Source of the DNA: Oscillospiraceae bacterium
GTDB lineage: Bacteria; Bacillota; Clostridia; Oscillospirales; Acutalibacteraceae
Direction of reading: 5' to 3'
DNA length: 64,000 nucleotides
Assembly (NCBI GenBank): GCA_015066385.1
Contig: SVOJ01000009.1
Span: 1 to 64,000, forward strand
Positions 36,076 to 45,490 of the stretch are shown here, piece after piece. The notes beneath the pieces were generated by a model. The model worked only from the letters and a program-made list of their open reading frames with translations. It did no database searches and had not been told where the DNA came from. The position numbers and the translations under genes were made by a program. Numbering within the stretch: position 1 is the first letter of the stretch; each line of letters opens with the position of its first letter.

Positions 36076-38109
36076 TTATTCCGTGTATCCCAGACGTTTG
36101 AGAATTTCGGTCTGTGTCAGATCCGTTTTTCCTGCTTTTTGTGTGCAGGTATATACACCGTCGCGACATTGCAGAATGTCTGCCTGCACAAGCGCCTGCA
36201 GGGCAACGGCAATGGCACAGACACGTTGCGGTGTTTCACCAAGGCGCATGGACAGCACTTCCGTATCGAATTTCCATTCGCCGTTTGTGCGGATGTATTT
36301 ATATATTTTTGTAATCAACGCGCGGTCGGGACAAGCCTGCGCACGCCCGGTGTCAGTCAACACCTCATTGCGGCAGACATTGCGGAACAATGCCAGCGAT
36401 GCAAACAGCGCATTGTCATCAATTCCGGCAGGACGGATATCACGGATCTGAACGCTTACCCGTGTTTCACCCATATATATGTTCTTGTCTATGCGGACCG
36501 CAAGATCCACAAGATCACCTTTTTTGTAAGCAAAATCGTCGGGCGAAACCCCGAACTGTACGGCGGTGATGTGTGCACCGTTGCGGGAAAGCATCAGCCG
36601 CAGATGACGGTTGTTGCCCATTCCTTTTATACTTTCAATTTCCATGCCGAACAAGCCGAATAACGGCGCGGGATTGCCTGCTCCGAAGGGCTCAAGATCC
36701 TGCAGGGCATCCAGAATGGCAACACTGATGTGTGCGGGATTCAGGCGGCAATCAATGGTAACAGACGGAAACACATCCCCTGTTTTTGCGGCATATTCGT
36801 TGATTTTTTGACGGAATACCCCGATGTTTTCGGGCGCCACGGAAAAACCTGCCGCCAGGGTGTGACCACCGAACTGCAACAGCGTATCTCCTGCATAGGT
36901 GAGTGCTTCATACAGTGAAAATCCGTCAATGCTTCTGCCCGATCCTTTTGCAGTCCCGTCCGATTCATGTGTGATAACAATGGCGGGTCTGCCGTAGCGT
37001 TCCACAAGGCGGGAAGCAACAATTCCGATGACTCCTGCATGCCAATCCTTGCCGTCCACGACCAGAACGCGGTCGTTGCGTTGTTCGGGATGTGCATCGA
37101 GGTATTCTTCCACCTGCACAAAAATGGTACTTTCCGTTTCCTGACGCTCTGCATTGGCGCGGTCTATTTCTTTTGCAAGCCGTTCCGCTTCGAACGGGTC
37201 TTCCGTCAAAAGCAGTTGCAATGCCTGCCACGCACTGCCCATTCTGCCCGCCGCATTGATGCGGGGAGCCAGTGTGAAAGCAATACCGAGTGAGTTCAAT
37301 TCTTTTTCCGCACTGCCTGCCACACGGCGCAATGCCTCAATACCGCAACGCGAATAGCTGTTCATGTTTGCAAGACCCGCAAGCACAATGAGGCGGTTTT
37401 CACGCATCAGCGGAACAATATCCGCAACCGTTCCGATGGCTACTATATCTGCATAGTCATCAAGCAATGCATCATAATCGCCGTCTTCAAGTGCCGCCGC
37501 CAATTTCAAAGCGACTCCGACACCCGCCAATTCCTTGAACGGACTTTCATCATCTGCGCGCCAGGGGTCCACAACGGCACAGCAATCCGGCAATTTCTCC
37601 CCTGCACGGTGATGGTCCGTTACAACAAGATCAACTCCGAGTGTTTTTAAAAGCTCGGCTTCGGCAATGGCACCGATGCCGTTATCCACCGTTACAATCA
37701 GTTTGGTGCCGTCTTCGGCAATGCGTCTGCAAACAGCATCGGAAAGCCCGTATCCTTCATTCATACGCGACGGAATGTAGGCATATACATCCGCGCCGAT
37801 CATTTCGAGATACGAAAACAGCAAAGCCGTTGCGGTGACACCGTCTGCATCATAGTCGCCGAATACGGTGATTTTCTCTCCGCGTTCAATGGCAAGACGA
37901 ATGCGGTCAACCGCCTTGTCCATATCCTTGAGCAGCCACGGGTCACTCAACTGCGGACGCATATCCAGAAATGCCGACACATCGGCCACAGTCTGCAAGC
38001 CTCTCGCATTGAGCACGAGTGCCGCGAATTCGTTGACACCGCACTCTGCCGCCACTGCAGCAGCCGCTGTTTTATCATATTGTGCCACATTCCATTTCTT
38101 GCGTCCCAA
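36076..38109 (-). CDS. recJ: Single-stranded-DNA exonuclease RecJ
   Basis: 5'-3' ssDNA exonuclease for repair and recombination. 677 residues with DHH-family motifs DYDADGVTA, DNGIG, VTDHH and the DHHA1 motif GGHTLAAGFS. The start is TTG at 38109: it gives MGRKKWNVAQYD and follows GGAG by 8 bases, while no in-frame ATG fits better. First gene of the ten-gene minus-strand run and behind a clear promoter. Confidence 0.96.
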   Translation of the reverse strand: MGRKKWNVAQYDKTAAAAVAAECGVNEFAALVLNARGLQTVADVSAFLDMRPQLSDPWLLKDMDKAVDRIRLAIERGEKITVFGDYDADGVTATALLFSYLEMIGADVYAYIPSRMNEGYGLSDAVCRRIAEDGTKLIVTVDNGIGAIAEAELLKTLGVDLVVTDHHRAGEKLPDCCAVVDPWRADDESPFKELAGVGVALKLAAALEDGDYDALLDDYADIVAIGTVADIVPLMRENRLIVLAGLANMNSYSRCGIEALRRVAGSAEKELNSLGIAFTLAPRINAAGRMGSAWQALQLLLTEDPFEAERLAKEIDRANAERQETESTIFVQVEEYLDAHPEQRNDRVLVVDGKDWHAGVIGIVASRLVERYGRPAIVITHESDGTAKGSGRSIDGFSLYEALTYAGDTLLQFGGHTLAAGFSVAPENIGVFRQKINEYAAKTGDVFPSVTIDCRLNPAHISVAILDALQDLEPFGAGNPAPLFGLFGMEIESIKGMGNNRHLRLMLSRNGAHITAVQFGVSPDDFAYKKGDLVDLAVRIDKNIYMGETRVSVQIRDIRPAGIDDNALFASLALFRNVCRNEVLTDTGRAQACPDRALITKIYKYIRTNGEWKFDTEVLSMRLGETPQRVCAIAVALQALVQADILQCRDGVYTCTQKAGKTDLTQTEILKRLGYTE

Positions 38110-38147
38110 AACACATACTCCTAAATAGCATAAAATTCGATTTTATT

Positions 38148-38176
38148 ATTGTATCATTTTTTTGCAAGCATTGCAA
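38148..38176 (-). promoter_or_regulatory. Promoter of the recJ-rel-dtd operon
   Basis: TTGCAA (38171-38176), 17-base spacer, TACAAT (38148-38153) on the minus strand. Confidence 0.72.
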
Positions 38177-38266
38177 GCCTTTTTACACCCTGTTTTTATG
38201 TTTTCATAACAAAAATATACCACCTTTCCGTAATGCCGAAAAAGCGGTAGCAACAAATTTTCATTA

Positions 38267-39544
38267 TCAGTCCGGCATCAAAGCGCGGATCAATTCCTTG
38301 CAAATGCTGTAAATACCCGTCTGCGGGTCGGTTTCATACCGTGCACCCGAGGTCAGAACAACAACACCGTCAGCGGCGGCGGGATCAAACACAAAGCAGG
38401 CATACATGCCGTAGGCACTGCCGGTATGTGCATAAACGGTTCTGTCTTCCACTGCACCTTCATAGATAAAACTACCCAATCCGATCAACTCACCGCCGTT
38501 ATTAAACTGCACTCGCAAAAGCTCGGCAACACTTTTTTTGCTCAGAAGGCGTGTACCGTCTGCCGCACAACCGTCATTGAGAAGTACGCAAAGCAGTTGG
38601 GCATAATCCGTTGCAGAGATAATCAGATTACCCTGTGTCAGATGTACGGTTTGTCCCAATACCGGATGAAACCGAGTTGACAAAAGAGGCTTTACCGCAG
38701 AATCTCCATCATATAAAACACCGATTTCCTCAGCATTCTCAACGGAAACCGGAAGATATCCGCCGTCCAATTGCAAAGGATCCAGAAACAAGGACTGTGC
38801 AAGGTCCTCAAAACACATACCGCTTGCAAGTTCACAGACGGAACCAACCAACGCATTACTGAGATTGCTGTAAGAATGTGCACTGCCGGGTTTATACGCA
38901 AAAAACGTACTTCTGTCCGTCAGTAATTGATTGATGGGGATGGAGGATGCGTTGTCAAGAGAAATATCAAACAGTCTGCCGTCGGCAACGGATGCGGTGT
39001 GGGTCATCAACATCCGTGCGGTGATCGGTGTATCAGGATAAGCCGGATTGCGAACGGAAAAACCGTAATATTCGCTGATATCATCATCCAAAGCAACCAA
39101 ACCTTTGTCGACAAGACGCATACAAATCATATCGGTAAACAATTTGGAAAGAGAGGCAACCCGATATTTTGTGTTTCGGGTGACCGCTTTTTCGTTTTCA
39201 CGGTCTGCCGTTCCGTATACATAACTTCCCGTTACAAATCCGTTTTCAATCACTGCACACTGCACACCGACTGCTTCATGCTTTTCACTGATGGCATCCA
39301 ATTCATCATTACGGATTTCATGTATATTTTCTGCAAAAGATGTTTTTTGCAATTCTGCTTCAGAGGGCACCTCTGTCGCTTCTATGCTTCGAGATACCGT
39401 GTCGGAATCCGAAACCAATGCCGGCACAACTGACAGATCTACGCTTACACTTTTGCCTTTTCGCGATTCACTGCAATATACATAAACAATGACAAAACTC
39501 AGCAAAACAGAAATAATAAAAACCGGTAAGGCGTATTTTTTCAT
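38267..39544 (-). CDS. Exported serine hydrolase, class C beta-lactamase/PBP-like
   Basis: A 425-residue protein with an N-terminal signal anchor (FIISVLLSFVIVYVYC) and a beta-lactamase-related domain: nucleophile SLSK (SxxK), YSN as the second motif, and HTG in place of KTG. This is the esterase/DD-peptidase-like family, not a proven beta-lactamase. Start at 39544 follows GGAGA; an ATG 12 bases upstream (39556) has its own AAAGGA and is equally possible. No operon partner. Confidence 0.87.
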   Translation of the reverse strand: MKKYALPVFIISVLLSFVIVYVYCSESRKGKSVSVDLSVVPALVSDSDTVSRSIEATEVPSEAELQKTSFAENIHEIRNDELDAISEKHEAVGVQCAVIENGFVTGSYVYGTADRENEKAVTRNTKYRVASLSKLFTDMICMRLVDKGLVALDDDISEYYGFSVRNPAYPDTPITARMLMTHTASVADGRLFDISLDNASSIPINQLLTDRSTFFAYKPGSAHSYSNLSNALVGSVCELASGMCFEDLAQSLFLDPLQLDGGYLPVSVENAEEIGVLYDGDSAVKPLLSTRFHPVLGQTVHLTQGNLIISATDYAQLLCVLLNDGCAADGTRLLSKKSVAELLRVQFNNGGELIGLGSFIYEGAVEDRTVYAHTGSAYGMYACFVFDPAAADGVVVLTSGARYETDPQTGIYSICKELIRALMPD

Positions 39545-39640
39545 TGTGCTCTCCATATTTTTCCTTTTGTTTTCAAAAAGCAGTCTTCTCGATCCGAAGC
39601 ACATTATTCACAAAAAACCTAAAAATTTCTTAATTTTTTG

Positions 39641-39672
39641 AAAAAAAAGAAGCATCCGACATCGGATACTTC
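39641..39672 (-). terminator. Terminator of the dockerin lysozyme gene
   Basis: Stem GAAGTATCCGA/TCGGATGCTTC on the minus strand followed by eight T residues. Confidence 0.9.
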
Positions 39673-39681
39673 TTTCTGTAA

Positions 39682-41892
39682 TCAATTGTCCAATTGGAAC
39701 TGATAGATCGGCCATTTGGATACATCTTCCAGACCGAGACTTGCACGCAGAATCAAACGGGCATCACCTGCATCCAACATTCCGTCCTTGTTCACATCAC
39801 CGATCATAACAATGGTTGCATTGGCAACTTCAAGACCGACACTGGCGCGAAGTACATATCTTGCATCGCCGCTGTTGACCGCTCCGTCAAAATTCACGTC
39901 ACCGGCCTCTACGAGCAATGTATCTTTGCTTACAAAAACATAAATCACATAAGTCAGTATTTGTCCTTCGCAGTTGACGGTTACATTGTATGCACCGCTG
40001 TTCTCAAGCGACGGGGCGGAAATAATAAGCCCTTGTGAAATAATGGCGGTTGATCCGTCGGAGTAGATAGCTTTCACCTGTAACCCTCTTGTATCGAGTA
40101 CATCACCGACAAGATAAAGAATCTGTTCGGGCAAGCCGACCAAATAAACCGATTCGATTACAGGCTCCTTGTAGTTGCGTTCCCAGACTGCACTGACATA
40201 AATATCGGTAATTTCACCCGTCAGGGTAATGGTTGCGCCCGGTTGCAATACTTCTGCACCGTTTGCCGATTGATACTGCCAACCTTTAAAGGTATAGCCG
40301 CTTCGGACAGGGACCTCGGTGCTGAGCTTCACAGTTGCTGTCCATACAGCATACAGTTTTGTATCTGTACTGAACGGATAACTTGCTCCCGTTGTGTACA
40401 TGACACTGCCACCGTAAGGAACAGTTGTCCATCCCGTATTGACCGGTTTGAAACTCTGCAAAGCGGGCATGCAACGGCCGCCGTTGGGAATATAGTTGAC
40501 ATAACACGGATCATATTCCGCCGTCGGCATTTTGACACTTTCATTTTTCAGCACAAACTGCGAATAGGACGACAGTTTTCCACCCGTTGCATCAAAAGAA
40601 ACGGTGTAGCCGGCAATTTGCTGATCGCGCTGGAAATAATAGTAAACGGGAAGCGACGACTGCTCGCCCGCTGTATTGCTGTGCGCAACAATTTTCAGAC
40701 GGATCCACTTGCCCGGATACTGTGAAAGCAATTCACTCGTCAAAGAAAGTGAATTAACTGTTCGTGTCTGATCGGTTGCATACAGATCTTTGCCGTTTTC
40801 ATTCGCCCGTGAAGGATTCGGGGAGTCCGACAGAATACGCACATTGTATGTATAATAGTTACCGGTTGAAGTCCACACAACATTCAGACTGCCTTGCGAA
40901 GAAACCGTACCTCCGTATGTTCCCGCATAATGCGTGGAATACTTGGTGGGAATGACCGCAGGGGACGAAAGCCTGGGAACATCAAGACGTTTGACAGATG
41001 TGGTAAAATACAACGTTGTGCCCGAGCCGATTGCTTTTGTGCCGGAGGCATCCGAATATGCCACCACTTTTACACTGTAGCGGCTACCGGACTGCAAAGC
41101 TTCCTGCAGATTGGCATTGTTGCTTTTCAAAAGCGAAACGCTTGTTACGGAAGCAGAAACCAACACATTGTTTGCAATTGTTTTCTGCACGGCATTGGAG
41201 TTATTGACAAGGGCAATGGTATAGCGATAGGACAGCGCATTCGGTACTGCACCCCATGTGAGAGAACCGGGAGAATTGGCATTGATCTCCGATCCGTTCG
41301 CGGGAGAAGTCACGGTAGGATCTACAATTTTACTGTATTTCGGCCAATATGTATCCCTTGCAAGCACGGCACGAACGGACCAGTCAGAAGACATACAGCC
41401 TTCATACACTTCTGCAAAGTAGTAAGCCGCATCATAAGCACCCTGCGCCGTATCCGGATAACTTCTGAGTTTCGTGTGCACTTTATTGTAGTAACCGTCG
41501 CTGGAATATGTATCTTTTCCCGTCAGTTCATGGCGGAAAAAGGCAAGTTGCGCATTGATATCCGTATAATCAAGTCCCTGCTTTGAGCACCAGTTTATCA
41601 GATTATTGCGGCGGTAATTCCATTGGAAAATGCCGTAGGCATTGCCGTTGTCGCCCCAACAACCGGGGTCAAAATCACATTCACGCTCTACATTTGCAAG
41701 AATAGCAACACTGACAGCAACATTATAACCCATGACCTGTGTACAGTAATCATAAATGATCTTTTCATTGGCTGCCGCCTGTGCATTTGAGATCGCCGTT
41801 GCCTGCATCGGGACAATAGCGGGGAGCATACCGCCCCAAAGCAAAAACAAGGATAAAATAATACAGACACACTTTCGTATCGTCTTTTTCAT
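39682..41892 (-). CDS. Secreted lysozyme-like dockerin protein
   Basis: A 736-residue exported protein. Signal peptide (IILSLFLLWGGMLPAIVPMQA), then a phage-tail-lysozyme-like domain (VAILANVERECDFDP, GNAYGIFQWNYRRNNL) with likely catalytic Glu in ERE. Next come fibronectin-like modules, an InlB/Listeria-type repeat region (DATGGKL, GYTFKGWQY), a bacterial Ig-like domain (DTRGLQVKAIYSDGS) and a C-terminal dockerin with two Ca loops and ARxxLRASVGLE helices. It may cleave peptidoglycan or act as an autolysin delivered to a cohesin scaffold. The ATG overlaps the stop of an upstream 38-codon reading frame (ATGA). Confidence 0.87.
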   Translation of the reverse strand: MKKTIRKCVCIILSLFLLWGGMLPAIVPMQATAISNAQAAANEKIIYDYCTQVMGYNVAVSVAILANVERECDFDPGCWGDNGNAYGIFQWNYRRNNLINWCSKQGLDYTDINAQLAFFRHELTGKDTYSSDGYYNKVHTKLRSYPDTAQGAYDAAYYFAEVYEGCMSSDWSVRAVLARDTYWPKYSKIVDPTVTSPANGSEINANSPGSLTWGAVPNALSYRYTIALVNNSNAVQKTIANNVLVSASVTSVSLLKSNNANLQEALQSGSRYSVKVVAYSDASGTKAIGSGTTLYFTTSVKRLDVPRLSSPAVIPTKYSTHYAGTYGGTVSSQGSLNVVWTSTGNYYTYNVRILSDSPNPSRANENGKDLYATDQTRTVNSLSLTSELLSQYPGKWIRLKIVAHSNTAGEQSSLPVYYYFQRDQQIAGYTVSFDATGGKLSSYSQFVLKNESVKMPTAEYDPCYVNYIPNGGRCMPALQSFKPVNTGWTTVPYGGSVMYTTGASYPFSTDTKLYAVWTATVKLSTEVPVRSGYTFKGWQYQSANGAEVLQPGATITLTGEITDIYVSAVWERNYKEPVIESVYLVGLPEQILYLVGDVLDTRGLQVKAIYSDGSTAIISQGLIISAPSLENSGAYNVTVNCEGQILTYVIYVFVSKDTLLVEAGDVNFDGAVNSGDARYVLRASVGLEVANATIVMIGDVNKDGMLDAGDARLILRASLGLEDVSKWPIYQFQLDN

Positions 41893-42005
41893 TCTTTCCC
41901 TCCGTAACCGGCATCGTCTTCAAATCCGCTTGCAGACGGTTTTCCGTCCGGTCCGATGCCCAGAATTATGGTTTTCTTGAATCTATTCAAAAGACAGCAA
42001 TTCAT
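41889..42005 (-). CDS. Putative 38-residue leader peptide
   Basis: ATG at 42005 with an AAGGA site encodes a Lys-containing peptide (starts MNCCLLNRFKKTIILG, ends DDAGYGGKE). Its TGA overlaps the ATG of the dockerin lysozyme gene, and its last codons carry that gene's GGAGG site. It begins about 37 bases after a strong promoter. The ribosome site and start codon lie in the 14-base loop of a perfect 8-bp hairpin. I do not recognise the peptide; the reading frame might be incidental to a structured RNA leader. Confidence 0.5.
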   Translation of the reverse strand: MNCCLLNRFKKTIILGIGPDGKPSASGFEDDAGYGGKE

Positions 42006-42022
42006 TGCCGTTCCTTGCTGTC
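41993..42022 (-). promoter_or_regulatory. Start-site hairpin in lysozyme-gene leader
   Basis: GACAGCAA (minus strand, 42022-42015) pairs perfectly with TTGCTGTC (42000-41993). The loop holds AAGGA-adjacent bases and the leader ATG. Further stems follow (TTGAAT/ATTCAA near 41980, and GGCATCG/CGATGCC spanning about 41905-41962). Confidence 0.6.
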
Positions 42023-42048
42023 GTGTTTTTTCAACGGAAAGCAGGGGT

Positions 42049-42077
42049 ATTATAACACATATTTTCGAATTTGTCAA
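42049..42077 (-). promoter_or_regulatory. Promoter of the leader-lysozyme transcript
   Basis: TTGACA (42072-42077), 17-base spacer, TATAAT (42049-42054) on the minus strand. Confidence 0.9.
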
Positions 42078-42204
42078 ATTTTATACATCATATCGTCACA
42101 AAATCAAATATCAGTTGTTATTTCACTTGAAACATTGACACTTTTTCTTTTCTTTGTATAAAAATTATTCCTACATAATTTTGCTCCGTACTCTTATGAG
42201 CAGG

Positions 42205-42231
42205 AAAAAAAGCGGCAACCGAAGTTGCCGC
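42205..42231 (-). terminator. Terminator of the secreted protein gene at 42246-43973
   Basis: GCGGCAAC/GTTGCCGC stem with TTCG loop and seven T residues on the minus strand. Confidence 0.93.
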
Positions 42232-42245
42232 CCTTTGTGATATTC

Positions 42246-43973
42246 TTATTTGAAAAGATTGTTGAAGAAGTCTGCGATCTGCTGGAAGAGGTCCTTGAAG
42301 AAGTTTGCAATGACAGCCCACAGACCGTCGGCGTTGATAAGACCGTCATCCTTGGGTTCTTCTTTATCAACATGGCCCGTATCTACATCATTTTCATAAA
42401 CAAGACCTTCGTTTTCGGAATCATAGTCAGTCAGCATGACTCTTGCAAAATCACCGTTTTCACTGTCGACAATGGTATATGTCGGCGCATCTGCCCAACC
42501 GGCAAGGTCGAGTCTGATGAAACGAACTGCGTTAAGATACTTATCCTGGAAGAAGAAAGCATCGTGATAAGTTTTGTTTGTTGTTGCATTGCGCACGAGT
42601 GATTCATAAGCCAGATTCATGTAGCAATTTTCAGCGGTGCGGAAAACAGCCGTCTGGCAACCGGCATCAAATACAAATGCAACTTTGATATAGCCGCCGT
42701 ATATTTCGTTATAGACGGAAGCAAAACAACCATAAGAACTATAGTCGGTTTTTTCTTCTGTGTTGCTGATGTTGCCGAGGGTATCACCGACTTGGTTATA
42801 AATTTTAACCGTTGTGGGAGCAGCTGTTGCAAAAATGGCAACCGTTTCATATTCGGCATCCTGATCGAAGACATTCTTCAAAACTTCAAGTTTTGCAACC
42901 TGAACAGCACTTCTTTCAATGATTTCGGGCTTATAATAGCCGTTGAAAATGGAGCCTGCAATCGCATCTCTCTTGACACCTTCAAGGTTCAACAGCATGC
43001 GTTCACCTTCGGTACGAAGGGTGATGAGTGCGTTGAGTGCAAATTCACCGGATTCTGCCTTGGTGTTTTCAACCTTATCGCGGACATAAGCAGGCAGAAC
43101 ATCCTCAATGGTAACGATGGTGGACAGAGCAGTCATGTATTCATACTGATCCTGGGTGTTGAAGAGGAACTGAGCGATATCGCCGATTGCGCTGTAGATT
43201 TTGCTGAGGATGGCGGTAACAGAGTTCAGAGATGAAAGGGCATTGATACCTTCATTCAGACCGTACTTTGCAAGGTCTTCCGTAACTCTCAGGGCAACTG
43301 CACCGAATGCTTTTTCGATTTCGGCATCCATATTGTTGGCAAGGTCTCTTGCTGCATTACGGACGATCTGATCGCGGCAGGTGTCAGCAACCTGATTGAG
43401 CAACTCTACAAAATACAAACCTGCAGACTTAACGGTCAGGATTTCAGCAACAGCATCAATGTATTCTTCATACAGTTCATTGCCGTAGGAGAGATATCTT
43501 TGGAATTCGGTAATTGCCTGCATGGTGGTATTCCATTCGGCAGAATCCGTAACCACTTCAAAAGCCTTGATGTAGTCGCTGACGGTTTCAATAACATCGG
43601 CAACGGACTGCGTGGTGTCAAGGATGTCAAGAATCTTGTAGATCAGTTCGTTTTCATAAGGAATGTCCACGCGTTCAACAAGACCGAGAAGAGTTGCCTT
43701 TGCAACTTTGTAGTCATTGGAGCCGGTGATGCCGTTGTAAATACCGTCCTCATACAGATTCAGAGCGGAATACAGGGCAATGGTGGAATCAAAGTAACCG
43801 TTGGAACGGGTGTAGTCAATGTGATAATAACTTTCTTCATCAAGAACAGATTCAAGAATCAGTTCATCGACAACAAGGGGGGCTTCTTCATTTTCTTCTG
43901 CCGCAAAAACGATCACGGACAGACCGGAGAGCATCATAACAACGGACAGAAGGATGCAAAGCAACTTTTTCAT
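42246..43973 (-). CDS. Secreted protein of unknown function with C-terminal amphipathic helix
   Basis: I do not recognise the family. 575 residues: signal peptide (LLCILLSVVMMLSGLSVIVFA), a mostly helical middle, a beta-rich C-terminal part, an acidic linker (HVDKEEPKDDG) and a final helix (IANFFKDLFQQIADFFNN) that resembles those in the proteins at 12475-17205 and 19351-20244. Start at 43973 has AAAGG. Monocistronic, between its own promoter and terminator. Likely extracellular or surface-bound. Confidence 0.78.
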   Translation of the reverse strand: MKKLLCILLSVVMMLSGLSVIVFAAEENEEAPLVVDELILESVLDEESYYHIDYTRSNGYFDSTIALYSALNLYEDGIYNGITGSNDYKVAKATLLGLVERVDIPYENELIYKILDILDTTQSVADVIETVSDYIKAFEVVTDSAEWNTTMQAITEFQRYLSYGNELYEEYIDAVAEILTVKSAGLYFVELLNQVADTCRDQIVRNAARDLANNMDAEIEKAFGAVALRVTEDLAKYGLNEGINALSSLNSVTAILSKIYSAIGDIAQFLFNTQDQYEYMTALSTIVTIEDVLPAYVRDKVENTKAESGEFALNALITLRTEGERMLLNLEGVKRDAIAGSIFNGYYKPEIIERSAVQVAKLEVLKNVFDQDAEYETVAIFATAAPTTVKIYNQVGDTLGNISNTEEKTDYSSYGCFASVYNEIYGGYIKVAFVFDAGCQTAVFRTAENCYMNLAYESLVRNATTNKTYHDAFFFQDKYLNAVRFIRLDLAGWADAPTYTIVDSENGDFARVMLTDYDSENEGLVYENDVDTGHVDKEEPKDDGLINADGLWAVIANFFKDLFQQIADFFNNLFK

Positions 43974-44040
43974 AAAAAACAACCTTTCAATTTGTTTTTG
44001 ACTTGCCCATATATAATATGTATGGCACAGTTACGTAGAT

Positions 44041-44069
44041 AGTATAAACCCTGCATTATACAATGTCAA
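44041..44069 (-). promoter_or_regulatory. Promoter of the secreted protein gene at 42246-43973
   Basis: TTGACA (44064-44069), 17-base spacer, TATACT (44041-44046) on the minus strand, right after the lysA terminator. Confidence 0.9.
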
Positions 44070-44070
44070 C

Positions 44071-44130
44071 AAAAAATAAACACAAGAATGAATCTTTGTA
44101 TACATTGCGCAAAGACGTCTTCTTGTGTTT
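44071..44130 (-). terminator. Terminator of the dapA-dapB-lysA operon
   Basis: AAACACAAGAA pairs with TTCTTGTGTTT around a loop that holds a second stem (TCTTTG/CAAAGA); then ATTTTTT on the minus strand. Confidence 0.85.
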
Positions 44131-44160
44131 GTATATTTTGCCAAAGGCTATTTTAAGGTT

Positions 44161-45471
44161 TTATTCTGCATCAAGAGCCACAAGATCCTCAAAAGTTTCT
44201 CTGCGGACACCGATTCTGTTTTCCGTGGCGTTGAGAATCACCAAAGCGGGCCTGGGAAGGCGATTATAGTTGGATGCCATGGAGTAATTATAGGCCCCCG
44301 TGGTCAGCACGGCAATGATATCGCCGCGTTCGGCAGAAGCCATGCGCAGGTTTTCCTGCAGAATATCGCCGCTTTCGCAACATCTTCCGACAACGGAACA
44401 AAGACAGTCCGTTTCTTTGTCGGCACGGCTTGCATTGACCACCGTATACGGTGCTTCATACAGTGCATAGCGGGGATTGTCGGGCATACCGCCGTCCACG
44501 GAAACATAAGTTTTGCCGTTGGGGGTATGTTTGACAGAACCTGCTGTGTAAAGCGTTGTACCTGCAGCGGCGACAATGCTTCTGCCCGGTTCAAGCAGAA
44601 TCTTCGGACAAGGCATCATCAATGCATCGCAGATTTTTTTAATTTCCGCCGCCATGGCACGGATATAAGCGGCATAATCGGGTTGCGGATGACAAGGCAG
44701 ATACCGTGCGCCGAAACCGCCGCCGAGGTTGCAGAATTCGGCAACATAGCCGTATTTGGTCTGCATTTCTTTAATAAAACGCAACATGATTTCGCCTGCC
44801 TGCACAAAGGGATCAATTTCAAATACCTGCGAACCGACATGGCAATGGAATCCGCGCAGATCAATACCGTTCATGGCAAGAGCCTGTTTTGTAATGACTT
44901 CCGCCTGTCCGTTTTCAATAACCGAACCAAACTTGGAGTCAACCGTACCCGTGGTGATGGCTTTGTGGGTGTGCGGATCAATACCGGGAGTCAGTCGAAG
45001 CAGGATCTTCTGTCTGATTCCCCTGCGTTCGGCTTCTTGGTTCACGGCAATCAGTTCATGCAGATTATCGACAATGAAATAACCGACACCGCAATCCATT
45101 GCAAAAGCAATGTCATAATCTGTTTTGTTGTTGCCGTGGAAGAAGGCTTTTTCAAGCGGGAAGCCCGCTTTTTTGGCGGTATATAACTCGCCCGAGGAAA
45201 CAAGGTCGGTTCCCATTCCTTCACTTGCGGCGATTTTATAGATGCCCGTAAAACTCAACGCCTTACTTGCAAGAAGCGGCATGGAGCCTTCGGGGAAACA
45301 TTCTTTGACCGTCTGCACATAGGCACGGCAATTTGCACGCACAAGTTGCTCATCCAGCAAATACAGCGGTGTGCCATACTGTGCGGCAAGGTCGGCACAA
45401 TCCTGACCGCTGACGGTCAGGTGTCCTTTTTCGTTGATATCCAGATTGGGATGAATCAGAAAATCATGCAT
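44161..45471 (-). CDS. lysA: Diaminopimelate decarboxylase
   Basis: PLP enzyme for the last step of lysine synthesis (meso-DAP to lysine). 436 residues with the PLP lysine in ASKALSF, the glycine-rich GGGFGARY phosphate motif, EPGRSIV and the cross-subunit CCESGDIL. Fold type III length is normal. Third gene of the lysine operon, 19 bases after dapB. Confidence 0.96.
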   Translation of the reverse strand: MHDFLIHPNLDINEKGHLTVSGQDCADLAAQYGTPLYLLDEQLVRANCRAYVQTVKECFPEGSMPLLASKALSFTGIYKIAASEGMGTDLVSSGELYTAKKAGFPLEKAFFHGNNKTDYDIAFAMDCGVGYFIVDNLHELIAVNQEAERRGIRQKILLRLTPGIDPHTHKAITTGTVDSKFGSVIENGQAEVITKQALAMNGIDLRGFHCHVGSQVFEIDPFVQAGEIMLRFIKEMQTKYGYVAEFCNLGGGFGARYLPCHPQPDYAAYIRAMAAEIKKICDALMMPCPKILLEPGRSIVAAAGTTLYTAGSVKHTPNGKTYVSVDGGMPDNPRYALYEAPYTVVNASRADKETDCLCSVVGRCCESGDILQENLRMASAERGDIIAVLTTGAYNYSMASNYNRLPRPALVILNATENRIGVRRETFEDLVALDAE

Positions 45472-45490
45472 TATTTATCATCCTGTTCTA

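Noticed and set aside
38267-39544. Dedicated beta-lactamase resistance gene
   Set aside because: SxxK and YSN are present but the third motif is HTG and the family is mostly esterases and peptidases; resistance cannot be claimed.
41893-42045. c-di-GMP or c-di-AMP riboswitch in front of the lysozyme gene
   Set aside because: The conserved cores of these aptamers are not visible; only generic stems are.
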